A stretch of DNA of 64,000 nt from Ornithinimicrobium sp. CNJ-824 (GCF_001942405.1 NZ_MKKA01000009.1:2453-66452); one strand, 5' to 3'; shown: positions 48,077 through 59,505, counted from the first letter of the stretch. Numbers and translations: made by a program. The notes: generated from the letters alone by a model not told the origin.

Positions 48077-49072
48077 ATGGCCGACCGTTCCCTCGCCCAC
48101 CTGCCCGTGACCCTGTTCTCCGCCGTGATGGGTCTCGGGGGGACCGCGCTGGCCTGGCGCCGTGCGGCCCGCGTGTGGGAGCTGCCCGAATGGCCCTTCC
48201 TCACCTTCCTCGCGCTGGCCAGCGTCGCGTTCGTCGTCGTGGCCGTGGCGTACGTCGCCAAGTGGGCGTGGCACCCGCAGGCCGCCCGGGCCGAGCTGCG
48301 GCACCCGGTGAAGATGGCCTTCGCCCCCACGATCACCATCGCCGTCCTCATCCTGGCCACCGCCTACGCCGAGATCGCCCCGACCCTCGCCACCGTCCTG
48401 TGGTGGGTCGGCGCCGTCGGGCACCTGCTGGCCACCGTGCTCGTGCTCACCGCGTGGGCCGGGCGCGGGGACATCGGCGCCTCCCAGATCACGCCCGCCT
48501 GGTTCATCCCCGTCGTCGGCAACATCGTCACCCCGCTCGCGGCCGGGTCGGTCGGCTCGGTCGAACTGGCCTGGGTGGCGTTCGGGGTCGGCGTGCTCTT
48601 CTGGGTGGCCCTGCTGCCCCTCGTCCTGGAGCGCGTGCTCATCCACGCCGAGCCGCTGCCCGCCAAGCTGCTGCCCACGCTGGCCATCTTCGTCGCCCCG
48701 CCGGCCGTGGCCCTGCTGTCCTGGGAGGTGCTCACCGGCCGCGTCGACGACCCCTTCGGCCGCATCCTCCACGCCGCCGTCCTGGCGTTCGTCGCGGTCC
48801 TGGTCGCGCAGGCCGGCCGGCTGCACCGCATCCCCTTCGCGCTGCCCTACTGGGCCTACACCTTCCCGCTCGCCGCCGCCGCGGTCGCCACGACGGCCAT
48901 GGCCGGGGCCCGTCCAGGGTGGGGCTACGACCTGGTCGCCGGCGCCCTGCTCGCCCTCGTCACCGCGCTCGCGCTCTACGTGCTCGCGCTGACCCTGCGG
49001 GCGGCCGTCCGCGGTCAGATCTGCGTCCCCGAGGAGGCACCGCGGCCGGCTCCTGCCACGATGGCTCCGTGA
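48077..49072 (+). CDS. SLAC1/TehA family anion channel or transporter
   Basis: 331 residues with ATG at 48077 and GGAGG just upstream. Ten predicted membrane helices in the TehA/SLAC1 pattern: LAHLPVTLFSAVMGLGGTALAW, PVKMAFAPTITIAVLILATAY, ITPAWFIPVVGNIVTPLAAG, LPTLAIFVAPPAVALLSW and LPYWAYTFPLAAAAVATTAM. The Phe gating the pore in this family falls in the fifth or later odd helix, but I cannot fix its position. It exports anions (sulfite, chloride, nitrate or dicarboxylates in various members). The CsoR/CstR-type operator in front suggests control by copper or sulfur stress, fitting a sulfite-efflux type role (inference). The stop overlaps the next start. Confidence 0.85.
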   Translation: MADRSLAHLPVTLFSAVMGLGGTALAWRRAARVWELPEWPFLTFLALASVAFVVVAVAYVAKWAWHPQAARAELRHPVKMAFAPTITIAVLILATAYAEIAPTLATVLWWVGAVGHLLATVLVLTAWAGRGDIGASQITPAWFIPVVGNIVTPLAAGSVGSVELAWVAFGVGVLFWVALLPLVLERVLIHAEPLPAKLLPTLAIFVAPPAVALLSWEVLTGRVDDPFGRILHAAVLAFVAVLVAQAGRLHRIPFALPYWAYTFPLAAAAVATTAMAGARPGWGYDLVAGALLALVTALALYVLALTLRAAVRGQICVPEEAPRPAPATMAP

Positions 49073-49821
49073 GCTCCTTCGACGAGCACCTCCAGGACTG
49101 GCGGTCCTACACCGCCGAGCCCTGGAACCGGGTCAGGTATGCCGTCGTGCGCGACGTGCTCGCCGCCCACCTGGGGGACGTGGGGACCGGGGCCCCGCGG
49201 CTCGACGTGCTCGACGTCGGCGGCGCGGACGGGCTGGACGCCGCCCCCCTGCAGCGGCTGGGGCACCGGGTGACCGTGCTCGACCCGGCCGAGGGGATGC
49301 TGGCGCTGGCGCGGGAGCGGGGCCTGCGGACCGAGGTCGGCGGGCTGGACGACCTGGGCGGCCGGCCGGCCGTCGACGCCGTCCTGTGCCACTACGTGCT
49401 GCAGTACCGCCCCGACCCGGCCGCGGACCTGCGCCGGCTCGTGCGCGTGCTCCGGCCGGACGGCCTGCTGACGGTGGTGCTGCCGAACCCGGACCACCGG
49501 GTGCTGACCACCTTCCTGCGACAGGGGCCGGACGCGGCGCTGGCCGAGCTGGCGGCCACGAGGGCCCCGACGCTGACGTTCGGCACCGAGGTCGCCAAGA
49601 TCGCCCTGCCCCGGCTGGAGCGCTGGGTGGCCGACGCCGGGATGGAGGTCGTCGACGTCTTCGGCGGGCGGACCGTCGGCGACCTCATGCTCGACAACGG
49701 GCCCAAGGAGGACCCGGAGTTCTACGCGTCCTGGGAGCGGCTCGAGATCGCCCTGTCGCGCCGGGAGCCGTTCCGGCGGATGGGCCAGTTCTACGGGGTG
49801 GTCGCCCGCCGGGCCTGCTGA
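49069..49821 (+). CDS. Class I SAM-dependent methyltransferase
   Basis: 250 residues, GTG at 49069 overlapping the SLAC1 stop by 4 bases. LDVLDVGGADGLDAAPLQRLGHRVTVLDPAEGMLALARERG contains SAM motifs I and II; VLCHYVLQYRPDPAADLRRL and LRPDGLLTVVLPNPDH are motifs IV-VI. The opening FDEHLQDWRSYTAEPWNRVRYAVVRDVL resembles CmoM-like tRNA or small-molecule methyltransferases, but the substrate cannot be named. It is convergent with the heterodimeric ABC exporter; the stops are one base apart. Confidence 0.85.
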   Translation: MSSFDEHLQDWRSYTAEPWNRVRYAVVRDVLAAHLGDVGTGAPRLDVLDVGGADGLDAAPLQRLGHRVTVLDPAEGMLALARERGLRTEVGGLDDLGGRPAVDAVLCHYVLQYRPDPAADLRRLVRVLRPDGLLTVVLPNPDHRVLTTFLRQGPDAALAELAATRAPTLTFGTEVAKIALPRLERWVADAGMEVVDVFGGRTVGDLMLDNGPKEDPEFYASWERLEIALSRREPFRRMGQFYGVVARRAC

Positions 49822-49822
49822 C

Positions 49823-51807
49823 CTACGAGGCCGGGACCCGCACCTCGTCGACCTGGTCCACGTCCACCGCCGCCCCGCTGAACTGCGCGGCGTGCAGCCG
49901 GGCGTAGGCCCCCTCGGCCGCCAGCAGCTCCTCGTGGGTGCCCTGCTCGACGATGCGGCCGTGCTCCATGACGAGGATCAGGTCGGCGTCGCGGATCGTC
50001 GAGAGCCGGTGGGCGATGACGAAGCTGGTGCGGTCGGTCCGCAGCCGGGCCATCGCCTCCTGGACGAGCAGCTCGGTGCGGGTGTCGACCGAGCTGGTGG
50101 CTTCGTCCAGGATGAGCAGGGAGGGCTGGGAGACGAACGCCCGGGCGATGGTGATCAGCTGCTTCTCGCCGACGCTGATCGAGGAGCCCTCGTCGTCGAG
50201 GACGGTGGCGTAGCCGTCGGGCAGGTGCTGGACGAACCGGTCGACGTAGGCCGCCTCCGCCGCAGCCTGCACCTCCGCGTCGGTCGCCCCGGGCCGGCCG
50301 TAGGCGATGTTGTCGCGGATCGACCCCTCGAAGACCCAGGCGTCCTGGAGCACCATCCGATCCGGGCGCGCAGGTCGTGCCGGGTCATCGTGGTGATGTC
50401 CCGCCCGTCGAGGGTGATCCGGCCCCCGGCGAGCTCGTAGAACCGCAGGACCAGGTTGACCAGCGTCGTCTTCCCGGCCCCCGTCGGCCCCACGATCGCC
50501 ACCGTCTGTCCCGGCTCGGCGACGAGTGAGAGGCCCTCGATGAGGGGCTCCTGGCCGTAGGAGAAGTCGACGTCCTCGAAGACGATCCGGCCCCGCGGCG
50601 CGCTGACCGGGGCGGCGTCCACCGGGTCCGGCGTCTCGGTCGGTGCGTCCAGCAGCTCGAAGACCCGCTCGGCCGAGGCGACGCCGGACTGCAGCAGGTT
50701 GGCCATCGAGGCGACCTGGGTGACCGGCTGGGTGAACTGGCGGGAGTACTGGATGAACGCCTGCACGCTGCCCAGCGACAGGGTGCCGGTCGCCACCCGC
50801 AGCCCGCCGACGACCGCGACGAGCACGTAGCCGAGGTTCCCCACGAAGAACATCGCCGGCATGATGATGCCGCTGATGAACTGGGCCCGCCAGGTGACGT
50901 CGTAGAGCTCCTCGTTGGTGGCCCTCATGCGGGCGGTGACCTGCTCGCGCCGGCCGAAGACGGTGACCAGCTCGTGCCCGGTGAAGGCCTCCTCGATCTG
51001 CCCGTTGAGCGTCCCGGTGTGCTTCCACTGGGCCTTGAACAGCTTCTGCGAGCGCTTCGCCACGAGGATGGTCACGACCACGGACACCGGGATCGTGCCC
51101 AGCGCGATGAGGGTCAGCACGGGCGAGATCCACAGCATCATGCCCAGGATCGCGACCACCGTGACGGCGGCGCTGAGCAGCTGCCCGAAGGTCTGCTGCA
51201 GCGTCTGCTGCAGGTTGTCCAGGTCGTTGGTGACCCGGGAGAGGATCTCCCCGCGGGGCTGCCGGTCGAAGTAGGACAGCGGCAGCCGGTGCAGCTGGTC
51301 CTCGGACTCGGACCGCAGGTCGCGGACGGTCCACATAGAGATCCGGTTGACCAGTCGGACCGCGATCCAGGTCAGCAGCGCGGCGGCCAGGTAGAGGCCG
51401 ACCACCTGGGCGATGACGAGGGCCAGGGCGTCGAAGTCGATGCCCTGGCCGGGGACGAGGTGGGGCGTGCCCTCCACGAGGTCGGCGTAGGTCTCCTGCC
51501 CGTCGGCACGTAACCCGGCCGCGACGTCCTCGACCGACGCCCCGGCCGGCAGCCGGGACCCGATCCAGCCGCCGAAGACCAGGTCGGTCGCCCGGCCCAG
51601 GACCCGGGGGCCCAGCGTGCCGAGGACGACGCCCACCACGGTGAGCACGACCGACAGGCCGATGAGCAGCCGGTAGGGAGCCAGGCGGCGGGCCAGCCGG
51701 GCCGCCGACGCCCGGAAGTCGGACGGCTTCTCCACGGGGGCACCCATCCCGTGGGGGCCTCCGGGACGGGGTCCGCGCCGGACCTCGGGGCGTCGGTCCT
51801 CGCTCAC
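49823..51807 (-). CDS. ABC exporter half-transporter, membrane + ATPase (one frameshift near 50357)
   Basis: About 661 residues from GTG at 51807, overlapping the partner gene's stop by 4 bases. The long N-terminal extension is Arg/Gly/Pro-rich. Six membrane helices follow ([22 protein letters not shown] onward), with [26 protein letters not shown] as intracellular loop. The ATPase has [20 protein letters not shown] (Walker A). The frame then breaks in LRARIG; one G restores [20 protein letters not shown]. The signature is degenerate ([16 protein letters not shown]), then [16 protein letters not shown] and [11 protein letters not shown]. It pairs with 51804-53537 as a multidrug-type heterodimer. 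Confidence 0.88.
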
Positions 51808-53537
51808 GACGACGCCCCCGCCAGCTCCTGGGACCGGGCGATCTCCACGTAGGTCGGGCAGCTCGCCAGCAGCTCGTCGTGCGTCCCGGTGCCCACGACC
51901 CGCCCGGCGTCCAGGACGACGATCTGGTCGGCGTCGACGACGGTGGAGATGCGCTGGGCGACGACGACCACCGTGGCCTGCCGCGTGATGGGACGCAGGG
52001 CGGCCCGCAGCCGGGCGTCGGTGGACAGGTCGAGCGCCGAGAAGCTGTCGTCGAAGAGGTAGATGTCCGGCCGGGCGACCAGCGCCCGGGCGATGCACAG
52101 CCGCTGCCGCTGGCCGCCGGAGACGTTCGTCCCGCCCTGGGCCACCGGGTGGTCGATACCGTCCGACCAGGTGGAGACGAAGTCGGCGGCCTGGGCCACC
52201 CGCAGGGCCTCCCAGACCTGCTCGTCGGTGGCGTCCGGGTCGCCGAACCGCAGGTTGCTGGCGACCGTGCCGGAGAACAGGTAGGGGCGCTGCGGCACGA
52301 GGCCGACCCGCGCCCACAGGTCGTGGGGGGCCAGGTCGCGCACGTCGACGCCGTCCACCCGGACGGCCCCGCCGGTCACGTCGGCCAGGCGGGGGATGAG
52401 GCGCAGCAGCGTCGTCTTGCCCGCGCCGGTGCCCCCGACGATCGCGGTGGTCGTGCCGGGGCGGGCGGTGAAGGTGACGTCCCGCAGCACCGGCTCCTCC
52501 GCCCCCGGGTAGGTGAACGACACCCCGTCGAGGTGGACGGTGCCGTGCCGGGTCGGCGGCGTCGCCGGATCCTCGGGCCGGACCACGCTCGTCGCGGTGT
52601 CGAGCACCTCGCCGATCCGCTCGGCGGCCACGGAGGCGCGGGGGATCATCGTGGCGACCATCGTGGCCATCATGATCGACATGAGGATCTGGATGAGATA
52701 GCTGATGTAGGCGATGAGCGAGCCCACCTGCATCGCCCCCGACTCCACCCGCTGGGCGCCGAACCACACCACGCCGACGCTGGAGAGGTTCATCACGAGC
52801 ATGACGAAGGGGAACATCAGCGCCATCAGGTCCCCGACCCGCAGCCCGATCCGGGTGAGCTCGGTGTTGGTCGTCCGGAAGCGTGCCTTCTCGTCCTCCT
52901 CGCGGGTGAACGCCCGGACCACCCGGATGCCGCCGATCTGCTCGCGCATCACCCGGTTGACGGCGTCGAGCTGCTTCTGCTGCGCCCGGAAGAGCGGCAC
53001 CATGGCCCGGATGACCAGGCCCATCCCCGCGAGCAGGACCAGGACGGCCACGGCGATGAGCCAGGACAGGCCGACGTCCTGACGGATGGCCATGACCACC
53101 CCGCCCACCCCGGTGATCGGGGCGGCCACGAGCATGACCAGCGTCATGAAGGTCAGCATCTGGACCTGCTGCACGTCGTTGGTGCTGCGGGTGATCAGCG
53201 TCGGGGCTCCGAACTGGCCGAGCTCGCGGGAGGAGAACGACAGCACGGTGTCGAAGACCCCCGCGCGCAGGTCGCGCCCCACCCCCATCGCGGTCCGCGC
53301 GGCGCACCACACTGCGCCGATCTGGGAGACCACCTGCACGGCGCTCACCGCGAGCATGACCGCACCGACCCGCCAGATGTATGCCGTGTCCCCCCGGGCC
53401 ACGCCGTTGTCGATGATGTCGGCGTTCAACGCGGGCAGCCACAGACTGGCCAGGGTGGCCACCAGCTGCAGCACCAGGACCCCCACGACCAGTCCGAGGT
53501 AGGGCCGCAGCCGGCGGCGCAGGACTCGGATCAGCAC
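51804..53537 (-). CDS. ABC exporter half-transporter, membrane + ATPase
   Basis: About 577 residues from GTG at 53537, placed just before the first helix ([23 protein letters not shown]). Six membrane helices with [26 protein letters not shown] as the coupling region, then an ATPase: [20 protein letters not shown] (Walker A), [20 protein letters not shown] (canonical signature), [20 protein letters not shown] (Walker B with Asp in place of catalytic Glu) and [12 protein letters not shown] (H-loop Gln instead of His). So the catalytic dyad is degenerate here while the partner has the degenerate signature, the usual asymmetric heterodimer. An antibiotic or lipid substrate is likely but unproven. 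Confidence 0.9.
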   Translation of the reverse strand: MLIRVLRRRLRPYLGLVVGVLVLQLVATLASLWLPALNADIIDNGVARGDTAYIWRVGAVMLAVSAVQVVSQIGAVWCAARTAMGVGRDLRAGVFDTVLSFSSRELGQFGAPTLITRSTNDVQQVQMLTFMTLVMLVAAPITGVGGVVMAIRQDVGLSWLIAVAVLVLLAGMGLVIRAMVPLFRAQQKQLDAVNRVMREQIGGIRVVRAFTREEDEKARFRTTNTELTRIGLRVGDLMALMFPFVMLVMNLSSVGVVWFGAQRVESGAMQVGSLIAYISYLIQILMSIMMATMVATMIPRASVAAERIGEVLDTATSVVRPEDPATPPTRHGTVHLDGVSFTYPGAEEPVLRDVTFTARPGTTTAIVGGTGAGKTTLLRLIPRLADVTGGAVRVDGVDVRDLAPHDLWARVGLVPQRPYLFSGTVASNLRFGDPDATDEQVWEALRVAQAADFVSTWSDGIDHPVAQGGTNVSGGQRQRLCIARALVARPDIYLFDDSFSALDLSTDARLRAALRPITRQATVVVVAQRISTVVDADQIVVLDAGRVVGTGTHDELLASCPTYVEIARSQELAGASS

Positions 53538-53773
53538 AAGGTCGATTGTGCACCCCGGGTCTGTCGGTCCTCTCAGGTTCACTGCTCCCGTCTCACCCCT
53601 GAGGGGGTGGCGGCGAGGTGGCCGTGACGTCACTTTGCCGTTCCGTGACCTGTTCCGACCGATCGTTACCCAGTCGTAACCAAGGCACCATTCAGCCGAC
53701 GACCAGTCTTTGGCAGGCTCGGGGGCGGCGTGCGCCGACCGGCGTGCGTCTCGGCATCAAGGGAGATAGTCGC

Positions 53774-56700
53774 GTGAACTCAGCACCTCGAGGAAACAAT
53801 CCTCGCCGTGCTCTCGCGGGTGTCGTCGCCCTGACCATGACGGGGGCGCTCGCTGCTCCCCTGTCCGCGGCAGCCAACGACGACTACCTGGCCCCGGGAT
53901 CCCCGCGCCCGAGAGCAAGATCCAGGGCAGCACCATCAGTGGCGTGGAGATGGCGCCGCACGCCTTCTTCGTCCAGTTCGCCTCGGCGCCCACCAGCGAG
54001 GGTGGCTCGCTGCAGCAGATCCAGGCCGAGCGCAACCAGTTCCTGGCGGACGCCGAGCAGGCCGGGGTGGACGTCGAGGTCCGCGCCGAGTTCGACAGCC
54101 TGTGGAACGGCATCTCGGTCAACGCCATGGAGGACAAGCTCACCGAGCTGGCGTCCTCCCAGGTCGTGGAGGCCATCTTCCCGATCGCCGTGATGGACGC
54201 CCCGGAGGAGCCCGAGGCGACGACCATCGACCCGGAGATGTTCACCGCGCTTTCGATGACCGGTGCCGACGTCGCCCAGAGCGAGCTGGGTTACACCGGC
54301 AAGGGGATCAAGGTCGGCGTCATCGACACCGGCATCGACATCGACCACCCGGACCTGGGCGGCAACGGCGAGCCGGGCAGCACGCCCTTCCCGTCGGCCC
54401 GGGTGACGCATGGCTACGACTTCGTCGGCGACGCGTACAACGCCGACCCCAGTTCGGACGCCTACAGCCCCCAGCCCATCCCGGACGAGAACCCCGACGA
54501 CTGCCAGGGGCACGGGACGCACGTGGCCGGCATCGTCGGCGCGGACGGCACGGTCGACGGCGTCGCCCCTGACGTGACCTTCGGTGCCTACCGGGTGTTC
54601 GGCTGCGAGGGCTCCACCGACGCGACGTGATGCTCCGCGCGATGGAGCGCACCCTCGCCGACGGCATGGACGTGGTGAACCTGTCCATCGGCTCGGCGTT
54701 CTCCGCCTGGCAGGAGTACCCCACCGCCCAGGCGACCGATGCCCTGTCCCGTGAGGGCGTCATCGTCACCGCCTCCATCGGCAACAGCGGCGACAGCGGC
54801 CTGCACTCCGCCGGTGCCCCCGGCGTGGGCCACGACACCATCGGGGTCGGCTCGGTCGACAATGTGGCCTACCGGGCGAACATGTTCCTCGACGCCGACG
54901 GCGAGCCCGTCCCCTACAGCGAGGCCACCGGTGCGCCGGCGGCCCCGACCTCCGGCACCGAGGCCGTCGTCCCCGTCGGTGCGCCCGGTACCACCGAGGC
55001 CCAGGCCTGCACGGCTCTGCCGACAGACGTGGCTGCCGCGGTCGAGGGCAACATCGCCCTCATCCAGCGTGGCACGTGCACCTTCCACGCGAAGGCCGTC
55101 AACGCCATGAACGCCGGTGCCTCCGGCGTCATCATCTACAACAACGTGGCCGGTGCCTTCAGCCCCACCGTTGCGGGCGACCCCGCGGTGACCATCCCCG
55201 TGGTGGCCATCACGCGCGCCGACGGCGAGGCTCTCGACGACGACGCGGCGGCCGGCGACGGCACCACGTCCATCACGTGGACCGACGAGCAGGTCGAGGC
55301 GCCCAACCCGACCGGTGGCCTGATGAGCAGCTTCAGCTCCTACGGCACCACGGCCGACCTGACGTTCAAGCCGGACATCTCGGCGCCGGGCGGGTCGATC
55401 TACTCGACCTACCCGCTCGAGCAGCAGCCCTACGCCACGCTGTCGGGCACCTCCATGGCCGCCCCGCACGCAGCCGGTGCCGCCGCGCTTATGCTCGAGG
55501 CGAGCCCGGGTCTGCTGCACGACGAGCTGCTGCTTCGCCTGCAGAACACCTCCGAGGTCCTGGAGTGGAACCTGCTGTCCGGCTACGGCCCGGAGGTCGT
55601 GCACAAGCAAGGGTCGGGCATGATCCAGGTCGACGAGGCCATCCTGGCCGAGACCATCGCTGCACCCGGCATCATCCAGCTGGGCCAGCAGCTGTCCGGT
55701 GAGAGCTCCACGCAGGAGATCACCCTCACCAACACCGGGACCCTGACCAAGACGTTCACGGTCGAGCACGTCCCGACCGTCGCCACGGGAGGGACGGCCA
55801 ACGACTACGGCTTCTACCTCTCCTACGCCGACGTGGACGTGCCCGCGAGCGTGACCGTGCCGGCCGGTGGCACCGCCACCGTCCCGGTGACGATCACCTC
55901 GCCGGCGGAGGGTGTCACCTTCGGTGGGTACATCTCCTTCGACGACCCGGACGGCATCGACTACTCGGTCGCCTACGGCGGGTCCGCCTACGACCTGCAG
56001 GACGTCGAGGTCCTCGCCGACATGGTCGCCGAGGACGCGGAGGGCAACCTCGTGACCACCCTCGAGCTGCCCGCGCTGCTCGAGGTCGCCGAGTGCGACA
56101 CCTTCCTCGGGGTCGACTGCGTCGACGCGGACGGCAGCTACAACCTGGTCGACGAGGGCAACATCTACGAGATGGACGGCAACGACGTGCCGACCCTCGC
56201 GCTCCACTTCGAGCACCAGGCCCGCCACATGGAGTGGGAGGTCTACCGCGCGAACGTCGACGGCACCAAGGGTGCCTCGGTCGGCGTCGTCACTGAGGTG
56301 GACTACCTGGCCCGCTCCGGCAGCCGCAACGGCATCTCGGCGTGGACCTGGGACGGCAAGTACGTCGACTCCGACGGTGCCCGTCAGCGGGTGACGTCCG
56401 GGGACTACATCCTCGAGGTGCGGGTCACCAAGGCCAGCGCCTGGAACGACGACCGTGACCCGGGCGTCGAGACCTGGACCAGCCCGTACTTCACGGTGGC
56501 CTGGGAGGGTGACTCGACCGTCGACAGCCCGACCGTCACCCGGGCCCTGGGCCAGGACCGCTACTCCGTCGCCTCCGAGCTGGCGGTCGAGAACTTCGAC
56601 GCCGGCGTGGAGAAGGTCTACGTCGCCAACGGGTGGGTCCACGCGGACGCCCTGTCCGGTGGTGCCCTGGCCGCGGCGGACGACGCTCCGGTGCTGCTGA

Positions 56701-57428
56701 CCACGGACAAGGTCATCCCGGCCGCGACCCGCATGGCGCTGCAGACCCTGCAGCCCGAGCAGATCGTCGTCCTCGGCGGCACGACGACCATCACCCCGGC
56801 CCTGGCCGAGGCGTTGGCCGACTACGCCCCCGTGAAGCGGCTGGACGGTCTCAACCGCTACGCGCTCTCGGCGAACATCGCCGCCGAGTTCGACGCGGCC
56901 GACACCGTCTTCGTCGCCGGTGGCGAGGTCTACGCGGACGCACTGTCCGCCTCGGCCCCCGCGGGCATGATGGAGTCCCCGGTCATGCTGGTCCGTCCGA
57001 CCGGTGTCCCGGCGGAGGTCATCGACGAGCTGGAGCGGCTCTCGCCGGACCGGATCGTCGTCGTGGGTGGTCCGTCCACGGTGAGCGAGAACATCCTCAC
57101 CGACCTGGGTGCCTACGCCCCCGAGGTCGAGCGGATCGGCGGTGAGGACCGGTTCGCCGTGTCCGCCGGCGTCGCGCAGCGCTTCTACGACGCCCCCGTC
57201 GACCACGCGCTGGTGGCCACCGGCTGGAACTACCCGGACGCCCTGGCCGCCGGCCCGGTCGCCGCGAAGTACAACAGCCCGGTCCTGCTGGTCAAGACCG
57301 GCTCGGTCCCGGCCCCGATCCTGGAGGCCATCATCGACCTGCGGGTGCAGGAGATGACCATCGCCGGCGGTTACGTCTCGGTGGAGAAGGCCGTCGAGGA
57401 CCGGCTGAACGACATCGTCTACCCGTGA
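53774..57428 (+). CDS. Secreted S8 subtilase with PA domain and three cell-wall-binding repeats (two frameshifts)
   Basis: GTG at 53774 starts a Sec signal peptide (RRALAGVVALTMTGALAAPLSAAA). The frame breaks near 53893 (one C restores PGIPAPESKIQG) and near 54623 (one G restores DADVMLRAMERTLADGMD). An inhibitor_I9-like propeptide (APHAFFVQFAS onward) precedes the S8 core: VGVIDTGIDIDHPD (Asp), GHGTHVAGIVG (His) and SGTSMAAPHAAGAAALML (Ser). A PA domain is inserted before the Ser (ALIQRGTCTFHAKAVNAMNAGASGVIIYN). Fn3-like C-terminal domains lead to three CWB2 repeats near the end (ALGQDRYSVASELAVENF, LDGLNRYALSANIAAEF, IGGEDRFAVSAGVAQRF). The total of ~1,200 residues makes it a Vpr/C5a-like extracellular protease tethered to the wall. 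Confidence 0.88.
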
Positions 57429-57462
57429 GGTCCTGACCTCGCAGGACCGACGGTCCACGCAG

Positions 57463-57496
57463 GCGCCCCTCGCACCCGTCCGGGTGCGGGGGGCGC
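57463..57496 (+). terminator. Terminator of the subtilase gene
   Basis: A 16-bp stem (gcgcccctcgcacccg / cgggtgcggggggcgc, one mismatch) with a 2-base loop, 35 bases after the stop. The rest of 57497-57644 is comparatively A/T-rich and probably holds the cstA promoter. Confidence 0.75.
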
Positions 57497-57644
57497 TCGC
57501 ATGCGTACGACCACATACATCACACACGCCACACGCGTCACAACTGTGTAACGTTTCGTCGGATCGGGAACCCGGCCGTCGGAACGGTGCTAGGGGAGGG
57601 CTACGGTGCGAAGTGTCCCGTAACGCCCCCCAAAGGTGCCGCTC

Positions 57645-59438
57645 ATGAACTCCCTGGTCCTCGCCCTCATCGGTGTGGCGATGATCCTGGCGGGCTACTT
57701 CCTCTACTCGAAGTTCCTCGCAACCCGGATCTACGCCCTCGATGACTCGATCCCCACCCCCGCGCACACGTTGGAGGACGGCGTCGACTACGTCCCCACC
57801 AACAAGTACGTCCTGTGGGGCCACCACTTCACCTCGGTCGCCGGTGCGGCCCCCATCGTCGGCCCGGCCATCGCGGTCATCTGGGGATGGCTGCCCGCCT
57901 TCCTGTGGGTCACCATCGGCACCGTCTTCTTCGCCGGCATGCACGACATGGGCGCCCTGTGGGCCTCCATCCGCAACAAGGGCCAGTCGATCGGCGCGCT
58001 GTCCGGACGCTACATCGGCGCCCGCGGCCGCAACCTGTTCCTGGTCGTCATCTTCCTGCTGCTGCTGATGGTCAACGCGGCCTTCTCGGTCGTCATCGCC
58101 AACCTGCTGGTCTCCACCCCGACGGCCGTCATCCCGACCTGGGGTGCGCTCCTGGTTGCGCTGCTCGTCGGCCAGGCCATCTACCGCTTCAACTGGAACC
58201 TGCCGCTCGTCTCCGTCGTGGGTGTCGTCGCGCTCTACACCCTCATCCTGATCGGGAACAACATCCCGCTCTCGCTGCCGGAGACCGTGCTCGGGCTGCC
58301 CGAGCGCTCGGCGTGGATCCTCCTGCTGTTCATCTACGCCGGCATCGCCTCGTTGCTGCCCGTGTGGATGCTGCTCCAGCCGCGCGACTACATCAACGGC
58401 CTGCAGCTGTTCATCGCCCTGGGCATCCTCTACGGCTCGGTGCTCATCGCCCGGCCCGAGGTCGTCGCCCCGATGTACAACGCCTCCCCGCCGGAGGGCA
58501 CCCCCTCGCTCGTGCCGCTGCTCTTCGTCACCATCGCCTGCGGCGCCATCTCCGGCTTCCACGGCATGGTCAGCTCCGGCACCAGCTCCAAGCAGCTGGA
58601 CAAGGAGACCGACGCGCGCTTCGTCGGCTACTTCGGGGCCGTCGGCGAGGGCCTGCTGGCCCTCGGCTCGATCATCGCCACCACCGCCGGCTTCGCCACG
58701 CTCGCCGACTGGGAGGGCGTCTACCAGAAGTTCAACGACGGCGGCGTGGTCGCCTTCGTCCAGGGTGGTGCCGCGATCGTCGAGTCGGGCATCGGCCTGC
58801 CGCAGTCGCTCGCCGCGACCATCATGGCGACCACCGCGATCCTCTTCGCGGCCACCACGATGGACACCGGGGTGCGCCTGCAGCGCTTCGTCGTCCAGGA
58901 GATCGGCGAGCTCGCCGGGGTCTCCCTCACCAAGCTGGTGGCGACCGTCATCGCCGTGGGTGTCGCGCTCGCGCTCACCTTCGGTGCCGGTGCCGACGGC
59001 TCGGGCGGTCTGCTCATCTGGCCGCTCTTCGGCACGACCAACCAGCTGATGGCCGCGCTCACGCTGTCGATCCTGGCGATCATGCTCATGCGTCGCCGCC
59101 GCTCGGCGCTGCCGGCCCTCATCCCGCTGGCGTTCGTGGCCTTCATGACGCTCTACGCCGCGATCATCCAGCTCGGGACCCTGTGGGAGAGCAGGAACTG
59201 GCTGCTCCTCGTGATCGACATCGTCATCATCGTCGCGGCCGTCTGGGTCATCGTCGAGGCCATCCTGGCGATGCGCACCGCCCGGGACTACCCCGGTGAC
59301 GACGACGCCGAGCTGCGCGAGCTCAGCGTCGCGCAGATCGCCATCGGTCTGGACAGCCCGGCCCCCAGCGAGGACACCGACGCCGGTCACCACCACCAGC
59401 GCCACCGGGGCGACCCGCCGCCGCCCACACGCGACTGA
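57645..59438 (+). CDS. cstA: Carbon starvation protein CstA, peptide/pyruvate transporter family
   Basis: 597 residues from ATG at 57645 (AAAGG upstream; a GTG three codons earlier is possible). About 16 membrane helices. CstA marks: GYFLYSKFLATRIYALDDS, PTNKYVLWGHHFTSVAGAAPIVGPAIAVIWGWLPAFLWV, FFAGMHDMGALWASIRNKGQSIG, CGAISGFHGMVSSGTSSKQL, FAATTMDTGVRLQRFVVQEIG and FGTTNQLMAALTL. It has the shorter Gram-positive length. Family members import peptides or pyruvate. The C-terminal tail is His/Asp-rich (GHHHQRHRGD). The next gene encodes a small Cys-Cys-ending protein, as ybdD follows cstA in enterobacteria. Confidence 0.93.
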   Translation: MNSLVLALIGVAMILAGYFLYSKFLATRIYALDDSIPTPAHTLEDGVDYVPTNKYVLWGHHFTSVAGAAPIVGPAIAVIWGWLPAFLWVTIGTVFFAGMHDMGALWASIRNKGQSIGALSGRYIGARGRNLFLVVIFLLLLMVNAAFSVVIANLLVSTPTAVIPTWGALLVALLVGQAIYRFNWNLPLVSVVGVVALYTLILIGNNIPLSLPETVLGLPERSAWILLLFIYAGIASLLPVWMLLQPRDYINGLQLFIALGILYGSVLIARPEVVAPMYNASPPEGTPSLVPLLFVTIACGAISGFHGMVSSGTSSKQLDKETDARFVGYFGAVGEGLLALGSIIATTAGFATLADWEGVYQKFNDGGVVAFVQGGAAIVESGIGLPQSLAATIMATTAILFAATTMDTGVRLQRFVVQEIGELAGVSLTKLVATVIAVGVALALTFGAGADGSGGLLIWPLFGTTNQLMAALTLSILAIMLMRRRRSALPALIPLAFVAFMTLYAAIIQLGTLWESRNWLLLVIDIVIIVAAVWVIVEAILAMRTARDYPGDDDAELRELSVAQIAIGLDSPAPSEDTDAGHHHQRHRGDPPPPTRD

Positions 59439-59505
59439 CCGACCCGACCCCCCGGCCCGGGGCCTGCCCAGGCACCCGGCCGGGGGGACGGCATACGCTG
59501 GCACC

